The notes under the pieces: generated by a model
Told to the model about the DNA's origin: nothing
Seen by the model: only the letters and a program-made list of their open reading frames with translations
Database searches by the model: none
DNA from: Micromussa lordhowensis
Lineage: Eukaryota; Cnidaria; Anthozoa; Scleractinia; Lobophylliidae
Reading direction: 5' to 3'
DNA: 64,000 nt
Assembly (NCBI GenBank): GCA_964020085.1
Contig: OZ026595.1
Location: forward strand, 9,185,916-9,249,915
Part shown: positions 56,011 to 64,000 of the stretch, in pieces
Numbering within the stretch: position 1 is the stretch's first letter
Layout: each line of letters opens with the position of its first letter
Program-made: the position numbers and the translations under genes

Positions 56011-57459
56011 CACAATTTTTCTGAAAGTAGCCCCCCTCCCCTCCCCTCCGGGAAATCCCCACGTTGGCTTCTCGAAGTTCTGAAAAGGGGCGAATGTCTG
56101 ACCCATATATGGAGCGAGATCAAAATTTTATTTTAATGATTAATAATGAAAAAGAAATTGTTCACAAATGAATAGATCTTTGGATATTAGAATTCATAAA
56201 GATCCACAGTTTTTGTAAGGAATGCACCTCTGGAATGTAAAGCTATTTAAACAATACAGCAATTGCATTGCATTTAGTGGGGAACCGGAGTCTATGCCCA
56301 ATATTTTTTTCAGTGTTGTTTAACTAAGACAGCTTTGTATTCCGTTATTACTGCAGTCGCAGAATCCGATCTCTGTTAACATTCTAACTGAAGAATAACG
56401 GAAGGAAAATAATCTTAGTACTAGAACAGAACCGCATCATTCTTAGCAATAATCGCTCAAATAAGGGTTATGCTAGCGAATTTGTTGTATTAGTAATTGA
56501 CTTTTGAACGTGTTTTCTTGTTTTGAACGACGTGCATAAGGTGATTCAGCCATATTTCACCTCATCAGGCTCTAAGACACATCTTTTTCAGAGATTGGTG
56601 AGCTGTTCTTCCTCTCTATCATTATCTTTGACAATGCTCTCCAAATACAGCTTGATTCTGTCTGATAGTGAGTGGGCTTGGAATTGACAGAGTCACTAAA
56701 AGTGTGTGATGTGAACTAGCTCTAAAGTGCTACATTGCAGCTTTCTTTGAGGAGTTACGTGACGATAAAAAAAGATCACAGCAGCATGGAGGAAGAGCAG
56801 TGGTGTGACTCGAATCATTTTCATCCCGTGTCAAGTAATACTTCATGTACATAAACATTTATTGTTTGACGTTAGTTTATCCAAAGGAGGCTTTCGACGT
56901 CCGTTCACTGGAAAGACACCTGCCATAACCTGGGCACTAATTTCTTGACTTGAATGGCTTCACGTCACGCAAGACTTCTCTGGATGTTGCGTGACGGCAA
57001 AGAAAGTTGTCTTTTTCATTCTCTATTCTCCAATTTCGCCGCAATTCACTCTGTTTGCACAAGCATTTATTATAAAATGCTCTTTGGAATATGCAGACTT
57101 CCCAAGAGTATTTCACAACAATAGTTTATGCAAATTTTGGGGGCAAATCAGAGTGTATTATGGGGAATTGGGAATCGCTCACGAAAGCAAGCTGAGCATC
57201 TATTGAAATGACTGTAAGTCTTGATGTGCTGGCGAACCCCTTTCCTTGCGATCGCCACACAGCATAAAAACGTCCAGTAAAAGCTAAAAGCAGTCCTCGC
57301 TGCAGTACAAGCAACGATCCGTACAATCTGCCCTCTGTCGGATCGCAGGCCTATATCCCTATGATCGCTAGCCCAGTGGAGGGGTGGAAGGGGGGGATTG
57401 GAGACTCCCAGAAAATTGGCTGGGAGGTGTCGTCCGCTTGCCTGTTTTCAAAAGACCTC
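56011..57459. other. Intergenic, no gene recognised
   Basis: Unique-looking sequence; no ORF with a recognisable domain on either strand. Confidence 0.4.
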
Positions 57460-57770
57460 AAATCTGTAATTTTTTCCTATCCGAATTACGACCTGACCAA
57501 AAATTCGATCCCCCATCAATACCCTACCTTGTTATAAGTTCCCTACTTCACACCGATGTCAACCGCACTGTTTATAAGGTTCTATTGGGTACGATAGTTT
57601 CTTCTAAAAAAAACATACCTAATTTAAGACTTGAGTGCAGAAACCATACCCTAATTGAGACCAAATTTGATAAACCCTATTTCTGACCAAAACGGCTTAA
57701 AACCCGTACCATTTGGGCCGCACATCCCTATATAGTCCATGTAAGGGAGTACCTTGTCCCCCGTTGAAGA
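57460..57770 (-). repeat. Dispersed repeat, - copy of inverted pair
   Basis: CAAAACGGCTTAAAACCCGT, ACCATTTGGGCCGCACATCC and AGTCCATGTAAGGGAGTACC are the inverse of blocks at 55690-55790. The ORF 57384-57686 crosses it and is not credible. Confidence 0.6.
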
Positions 57771-58960
57771 GTTTCCACGTGATCACAACGATCTGTAAAT
57801 GGTATGACCCTAGCCACCGCTAAGAGCCTAAATCAATCTTAATCAACATACAAGTAGTGGTTTTGGCCTGCGAAGCAGAAGCCATAAGAACAAGCCATTT
57901 TTAGTTTACCTTTTTATTGACAAAATTTACATTTTTCTGCATCTTTTAAATCCCTTTTACGCGCGCTTTTAATCCATTAAAATCACTTTATAATCGCAGT
58001 GTTGTATATAACAAAATTCCACAGCTAATTTCCATTCGATAGAAGAAAATTGGTTGCCTATGTTTTTTTGCCAGATAAGCAAAATTGCAGCCAAATTTAT
58101 TGATTACGAAAAGAAAAAAGTCAACACGTGCGGTAAAATTTTTCTTGAGATGGAATTTGTCTATGGCAACACTGACGTCGTTTCGTACTATAATCCCAAA
58201 AATAGCGTTTCGATTGTTTATATATAAAGAGATACGGTATACATAATTTATGATCAACTGTTTGTCTAGTCGCGAACGGGAAGATTTTCATGTGCCCTGC
58301 CGTAAGTGAACCAAGCGAGTCGCAGAGCGTTTAAACCGGAAATTTGTTGATGACGCACTTCAATTACAATGGTAATGGGCAACTATACAAATTAAATTTA
58401 CATTTCCGTCGATGATCGTCACAATAGTAAACAAAATCGATATCACACCTATATTCTGAAAGAAAAGCACTTTCTGTAAAGTTCTTTTGTGCGCTATATC
58501 ATGTGGATTTGATTGTGACAGTGAAGACTGTTCTCTTGTCAGAACGTGTCCGTTTTCAGAGAAAAGTCCCTGTGGTTAAACCGGAAGTGGACTACTTTCT
58601 AATGGATCGAGGCGATATTTGCTGATATGTATTTGAGAAGAACTGAAAACATATAAATTTAAAGGAGAACTGTAAATGATCCCCTACACAAGAAAGCAAA
58701 CAAAGAACTCAAGAACATAATCGTTTTCATCGCAAAAATTCGAATGGTTAGTCAGAATCACTCGGTCCATGACGTCATAAGGACCACTCAAAGTCCAACT
58801 TCCGTCTTTTCAGCGAACTTATAAAACTCCAAATAAACGCCTTGATTCAGTTAGTAGTGTGTCTAAAGCGAAAACGAAAACATTATCGCGGCCAGGGACT
58901 AGTTATTAATCGATATAAGGACCTGATAATCGTAATATAAAACGAATCGGATATTTGGAA
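57771..58960. other. Upstream region of the GPCR gene
   Basis: No coding feature recognised. ATAAAACTCCAAATAAACGC near 58820 is AT-rich about 200 bases before the start codon, but no promoter element can be asserted. Confidence 0.35.
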
Positions 58961-59019
58961 GACTACAGTTCAGAAAGAAGCGATTTTTTTGGAACAGTTT
59001 AATGCAAAAAAGTTTAAAA

Positions 59020-59991
59020 ATGGAACAGACGTTACCTTCAGAAAAACATCTCGTCCTTCCAACGGACGAGTCCTTAATGGTTAAGGATTGTAACTTTTTC
59101 CTGAGTCTCGCCGTGGCTGGTTTTGCTCTTGCTGCAGTGACTACACTGGGCAACTGCGCGTTACTGTTGACGATTTTCAGGGACACTCGTCGCTTGCTTC
59201 AAACGCCTCCGTCGATGCTGATCGCTAACCTGTGCGTTTCTGATTTGGTGGTTGGATTGATCTCCGGCAACCTAGTGGCAGTGAAAGATGTCTATCGATT
59301 CCAGCATTTGCAAGTTCCACGCGAATTGGATCCAATCATTCGCTTGGTCCTTGGCTTGTCTTTGTTCGTCAGCAGCGGAACTATAATCGCGCTGTCTTGC
59401 GATCGATACGTTGCTGTGATGCACCCTTTGAAGTACAGATCTACGATTACAAGGACAAGAGTCAAGATTTGCATTGCCCTTATCTGGGGAGTCGCTTTGA
59501 CAGTCTGCTTTCTCCAGCTTGCAAGTGTCCCAGAAAAAATACTCAAGATCGTATACGCTCATACTCACGCCTCGCTTCCGGCGATATTGCTAACAGTCAT
59601 GTACTTTAAAGTTTTCGGCGCTTTGGGGGAAAGAAAACGAGAACTGCGAAGCGCTGGCATTACACCAGCAATGAGAAGTCAAAAGATTCTGGATCGCGAG
59701 CGAAACATGGTCGTGACAATTCTGTTAGTGCTGGCTTTGTTTTACGTGACAGTTTTACCTGAGTTCATTGCGTTACATCTTATGGAGTTTTGTGAGTCGT
59801 GTAAACAATCGTTGACATTTCTGAAGCTGGAGATCGTATTTTCACGGTTTCTTTTCCTAAACTCTGCACTTAACCCTTTTGTATATTCCTGGAGAGTACC
59901 GAAATATCGCCAAGCATTCACATCTTGTTTTGTCAATTTAAAGTTTCAGTTTTGCAGAGCGTTACCTCTTAGCACAACTCAACCCAAGTGA
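59020..59991 (+). CDS. Class A (rhodopsin-like) G-protein-coupled receptor, intronless
   Basis: Plasma-membrane receptor with seven hydrophobic segments (numbered from the upstream ATG at 59002): TM1 about 32-58 with GN (N51), TM2 71-93 with SD (D81), TM3 112-137 with DRY (134-136), TM4 156-174 with W162, TM5 187-208, TM6 237-258, TM7 274-297 with NPFVY (291-295). I prefer the ATG at 59020: it has A at -3 and G at +4, while 59002 (six codons upstream) has T at -3. There is no signal peptide. TM3 lacks the usual Cys at its outer end, the second extracellular loop is very short without Cys, and TM6 lacks the CWxP motif. This combination is known from the melanocortin/lipid (MECA) receptors and many cnidarian orphans. 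The ligand is unknown. The ORF is intact, so it is probably functional. Confidence 0.88.
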   Translation: MEQTLPSEKHLVLPTDESLMVKDCNFFLSLAVAGFALAAVTTLGNCALLLTIFRDTRRLLQTPPSMLIANLCVSDLVVGLISGNLVAVKDVYRFQHLQVPRELDPIIRLVLGLSLFVSSGTIIALSCDRYVAVMHPLKYRSTITRTRVKICIALIWGVALTVCFLQLASVPEKILKIVYAHTHASLPAILLTVMYFKVFGALGERKRELRSAGITPAMRSQKILDRERNMVVTILLVLALFYVTVLPEFIALHLMEFCESCKQSLTFLKLEIVFSRFLFLNSALNPFVYSWRVPKYRQAFTSCFVNLKFQFCRALPLSTTQPK

Positions 59992-60160
59992 CTGACCATC
60001 ATATAACTTCTCCTCAGTCCTTCTGTTAAACCTAATGTGGTAAAAACAAATTGTATAAACCAGTTTAAAAACGTAATTTTGTCAGGAGAATATATTATGA
60101 GCTAAACTTCAGATATTGAAACAGAAAAATAATGAAAGTTATACATGGTTGATACTTGTA

Positions 60161-60166
60161 AATAAA
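60161..60166 (+). promoter_or_regulatory. Candidate poly(A) signal for the GPCR
   Basis: AATAAA lies 170 bases after the GPCR stop, with T-rich sequence after it. Confidence 0.45.
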
Positions 60167-60169
60167 ATA

Positions 60170-62562
60170 ACTTAATTTTCAACTGAAGACTTTTCAGGAG
60201 TGCTGACATCAAGTTATTTCTATCGAAATATATCGCAAAGTTCTTGCGTTACAGTGTATATTACTAGCCGTGGGGTTCCCCTTGTTATGGCATACGGGTA
60301 GGCGTCTCTTAAGTTGCGGGGGTATGTTAATGGACTAAAACAGGTAGGCGGTGGAGGCGTTACTTTCTAGAGATCGCTATTTTGAGGGATCGGGATTGTT
60401 ACGTACATAAGGGATATACGGTCAGTTTCTCATGAAAAATGGAAAAGTGTTATACAGTTCCGTAGAACTTTGTTTTGACGTCAACAGCAGAATGTCGTCA
60501 TGTCATCATGCCCAAAATTGGTCAATTTGAAAAGCTTTAAACATCCTTCGCGGACCTCATCCCCCGGCCGAAATTTGATGTTTTTTTTATGTAAAAATGT
60601 TCAAAATATGAAACAAATGAATGCCATACAGATATGTGAACACTTATATGAGCTTATACACTATTGCTACTCTTCGAGCCATTAAAGTAAGGCAAAGCAG
60701 ACCGTACAGTTGGGGTCTATATATATATTTAACAATTATTATTCATTCAAAATATTTCCCCGTTTCTGATTGATTAAAACCACACGCATAATTTACCATA
60801 ACCGGCTGCTGTTCACCAAATTTGGAAAGAATCTTCGCCAATGACGAAGATAACAGTAAGATGACGAAGATGACAGTAAGAAAGATGACGAAGATGACAG
60901 ATGAAAAGTGCAGCCCACTTCAGATTATTGAACCGATGACACCCTCCTTGTTCTGCAGAATTCTTCATATCCTACTCAGCCTCATTCAATAATTAACAAT
61001 TATTCCACAACCGCGCGTTGGATATGGGATGGTAGATAGCCAACGAGGTGCATAGCGCCGAGTTGGCTTTAATTATCTCATATCCAACAAGGGGGAGTGA
61101 AATAATTGTTTTATTAAAAACGCCCCGAAAATATAGCAAACTAAACTTACAAAAAATAAAAACGCCTCAAAAAATTCACGCGTGCACTTACCATATTGGT
61201 AGATATAAAAAGGCTCACAGCCTCGGGGTATTGATTTTCCCTTCAATAGGGGGTCAGTTTTCGGGTTTGGGCCTTAACCCTCATTTATCTTTAAATAGGG
61301 TCAGGGTTTAAGACCCTTCGTGGTACACCCCTATCCGAAATTTACGGAAGTGCCCCCCCCCCCCGGGCTCATAGCCCATGATGGCTAAGCCAATAAAAAC
61401 TCTCGAATTATCCAATTACCCATTTTTTAATAAATTCCAATATTTTGCCAGGCAACGTCTTCCGACTTCAGGGAATGATAAAAGTCAGGAGCCCATTATG
61501 TTTTTGGGCTTCAGTAAAAGTAAACCTTGCAATTGACTTCAAAATAACAAGACAAAAATGATAGAACGCTGCATGCAAAAACAGGCAAACATTTTCCTTG
61601 GATCTGGCTTCCAAAGTCGATAATTAAAACATATTTCATGCAATTTTAGGACAATCCAGAGCCCTAAAGGGCAAATAATCTATCCCAGCCCCAACAGCTG
61701 TTCTTTGATTACGCCTGCAATTCACCAGCGGCTGCGCGATGCATTGTCAAAATGGCGGTTTCTTTGTTTGTTTCAGGTTCGTTTCTTTGATGGTATCGTA
61801 AAAGGTTGGTACGTAAAGAAGCGACAAAAAACCGTTCTTTCTTCGTCAGACAAACACCAGTTTGTGAGATCTCCTTGTGGATAATTCTGTGTACGCAAAA
61901 TACTTTCTACAAAAAGAGGTGAGTCTTTTTATTTGCGTTCGTGAGGTAAGTTGAAACTTCGCTGAAATAGAAAATATTAGTGTAGCTAGCGATTATTGAA
62001 TTTGAGGGTCTACTTGCGTTTTTAAGCAGTTGCGAGAAGTTTCAACTCACTGAACTGTGTAAGCTTCTGATTCGTAAACTACATTTTATCTTGCGTACGT
62101 GCAAGGCCAGTTGAATATGGTTGGCCATTCGTTTCAAAATTACGACAAGATATACGCGGGTTTCTCTGCCTCGTATACCTGTTTACATACGTTACGTATG
62201 GGCTTTAAGCCCATATATACGACCATTTAGATGGCGTATATGCGCATTTTTAAATGACCATATGTTTGCGTAAACTCAAGCGCGGGGATATGCGAAATGA
62301 ATGCCCAACTATACATGTACGGTTTACGATCACTTTGTTCCAAGTCACTTCGTTCCATCAAAGAGTCACTTCGTTCCTACGAATAGTCACTTCGTTCCAA
62401 AAGGTAAACTAAGCTAATAAAATTTTATTCTCAACAGGTTTTCCCTAAAATTCGAAGTTAACGAATGCTTGATCTGTTTTTATCTATTTTATTTTTATTT
62501 ATAATTTTTTTTGTTACTTGTCCGCGGGAAACTGGGTAATACAATTCTTCCGATCGCTGTCG
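60170..62562. other. Intergenic with small repeats, no gene recognised
   Basis: Holds (a) three to four copies of GATGACGAAGATGACAGTAA at 60840-60903; (b) a foldback at about 60995-61120 (TTGGATATGGG...CATATCCAAC inside AATTATT arms); (c) a C-run at 61349; (d) three copies of GTCACTTCGTTCC at 62343-62400. The ORFs at 60500-60685 and 61048-61311 fall in or near repeats and are not supported. Confidence 0.45.
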
Positions 62563-63840
62563 GATGGGATGTAGCCTGCGAAAACAGCCGTCCTTCTTTG
62601 CTCCCAGTCCGAGTGGCGTTTCGCGAGAAGGACGCCTGCGATTTACCGCCGAAAATTCCACACTGATAACGCAAATCTGTCCTGAATCTGGTCATGAACG
62701 CTGATTGGTTCGATCAGTAATTATGCATAACAAGTCCGTAAATATGCGGGACATTGAATATTCTCACCAAAACAAATACGTGTTATTAAAATGGGATGAC
62801 AGACCTACACGACTCCCACGGTTCGTGGCATTTGTACATTTGCCGTTCTCTTTTCGGTCGCTTGACCATTTTTGTTGCTTCACTCTTGTTTATGAAGGAC
62901 TCTTCTTCATCTTGTGTTATAAGGAGGATTTTCCAGTAGAGTTGAGCCGTTAGACGGTGCTATGGTAAATTTTTAGAGGTCACTGGTCTGCATGACCTCT
63001 GCTTTTATCTCCCTGTTGCTTCGTCGAGTCTGACACCTCTGTAATTTGCCCTGTGTTAAAAGCATTGTTCAGGCTCATTTCTATGACAAGAAGAGATGTG
63101 TTTTTAAGTCTCGAAGTATTTGCTTTCGAGGGACAAAAAAAGAAATTTACCATGAACATGTTGCTTACTTGCATTTGATATTGTGACACCGGGCGCGGCT
63201 GTGATTAGAACTGTTTGCAAGCACAGTCAGGTAGATTGTTATCACGGATATCATATTTGTCGTCGTACCTTCTTCTTCGGAGATGCTGTAGCTTTGCTTC
63301 GAGATAGCTATACGTTCCTCTAGAGATATTATGCTTCCTGCAGCTATCCGAAAAAAGTTTTCATCAAGAAATTGTCGACTAAGCAAGTCATTTTCCACGG
63401 TAATAATTTTAACCACTAACCTCTGTCGCTTCTCAATTTGCTTTTTACATGACAGACAGCAAAACGGAAACGTGAAAAGAAGTGAATTTCTCGAGTTCGA
63501 TGGGAGAAAGTCGAATAAATGTTCGAGATATCGCGGTATCTTTTGAAGGAGCTCAATCATCTTAATATCACTGAGTCCCCACATATTATCTGTCGCCTTT
63601 CCAGCACCTCTTCTGCAAAGAATGCAAGTTTCTTCCTTATCACGAATATTCATCTCCTCGGGAAAACAAACCGCACATGTAATTTATGCCTATTTTGCAG
63701 ATTGAGGCAACATTACAAAGTTCACACTTATGTCATCAGTTATGGAATTTTCGGCGGTAAATCGCAGACGTCCTTCTCGCGAAACGCCACTCAGGTCGGG
63801 AGTGAAGAAGGACGGCTGTTTTCGCAGGCTAGATGAGATG
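62563..63840. mobile_element. Mutator-like TIR element B with ORF cargo
   Basis: TAGCCTGCGAAAACAGCCGT begins at 62572 and its inverse ACGGCTGTTTTCGCAGGCTA ends at 63831. Similarity of the two ends continues about 95 bases (through GGCGTTTCGCGAGAAGGACG and GCGATTTACCGCCGAAAATT). The flanks are GATGGGATG (62563-62571) and GATGAGATG (63832-63840), a 9-bp duplication with one mismatch. Long TIRs and a 9-bp TSD fit the Mutator superfamily. The 1260-bp element has no transposase. Confidence 0.7.
63165..63653 (-). CDS. ZAD-like zinc-knuckle ORF inside element B
   Basis: Starts at an ATG (63653) 178 bases inside the right end of the element and reads leftward. TCILCRRG gives C-x2-C, then 52 residues with a helix-forming LLQKIPRYLEHL segment, then CLSCKKQIEKRQRL (C-x2-C plus a helix). 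The arrangement matches the ORF in element A, with all four cysteines present here. Beyond about residue 125 the sequence becomes unremarkable; a GGTACGA at about 63273 on this strand could be a splice donor, so the last residues may be intron read-through. Function is unknown; ZAD-type domains mediate dimerisation of zinc-finger transcription factors, which is only a family-level hint. Confidence 0.45.
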   Translation of the reverse strand: MNIRDKEETCILCRRGAGKATDNMWGLSDIKMIELLQKIPRYLEHLFDFLPSNSRNSLLFTFPFCCLSCKKQIEKRQRLVVKIITVENDLLSRQFLDENFFRIAAGSIISLEERIAISKQSYSISEEEGTTTNMISVITIYLTVLANSSNHSRARCHNIKCK

Positions 63841-64000
63841 CGAAGATTTAAAAACACTTTTATTGGGATATTTCCTCTAGTTTACTTTTGTAAGAGAACT
63901 ATACATTTGTATTGAATCAACTTTAAATGTATATTGAATCGACTTCACATACATGTGTATCGAAACAACTTTGATTTATAAAGAAATGCTGTGACTATTC

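Overview
This is eukaryotic, repeat-rich nuclear DNA with split genes, GT-AG introns, SINE/LINE/MITE remnants and one 200-base assembly gap. The protein families and dispersed repeats point to an anthozoan cnidarian, most likely a stony coral. Evidence is cysteine-bearing TLDc domain genes in tandem, an SLC6 transporter relic, a cnidarian-type glycosyltransferase relic, an intronless class A GPCR and a Penelope-like GIY-YIG fragment. The species call is inference; no marker gene fixes it.

Layout. (1) 0-5.2 kb: two tandem TLDc-domain gene copies on +. The first is represented only by its last exon. The second has two visible exons whose intron was enlarged by a MITE-like repeat and a Penelope-like fragment. 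(2) 5.2-10.5 kb: intergenic, packed with SINEs, TIR elements and hairpins. (3) 10.5-17.4 kb: an SLC6 neurotransmitter-transporter pseudogene on + (five recognisable exons, a TGA at the NIWRFPY arginine, a frameshifting deletion, the middle exons missing). Its introns hold a degenerate satellite, hairpins and the gap. (4) 17.7-27.4 kb: repeat territory with TTAA-flanked elements, a LINE fragment inside a tandem repeat, and a decamer satellite of about 1 kb with a second smaller array. (5) 27.5-48.7 kb: a complete 22-exon gene for eIF3 subunit A on +. I assembled its exons by hand and all phases close to 1257 codons plus stop. Its introns carry many insertions, including a 2.9 kb Tc1/mariner-type element (intron 7) that itself contains a Harbinger-type MITE. 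(6) 50.3-51.1 kb and 62.6-63.8 kb: two TIR elements with 9-bp target duplications, each carrying a zinc-knuckle ORF reading leftward from near its right end. (7) 53.1-54.4 kb: a frameshifted glycosyltransferase-like pseudogene. (8) 59.0-60.0 kb: an intact single-exon class A GPCR.

The living genes look like eIF3A, the GPCR and probably the TLDc pair. The rest records repeated transposition. The most unusual signal is the pair of Mutator-like (9-bp TSD, long TIR) elements with similarly organised C-x2-C...C-x2-C ORFs, which could be gene-capturing (Pack-MULE-like) elements or an undescribed family with its own zinc-finger ORF. All homology statements come from recognition of motifs, without database searching.
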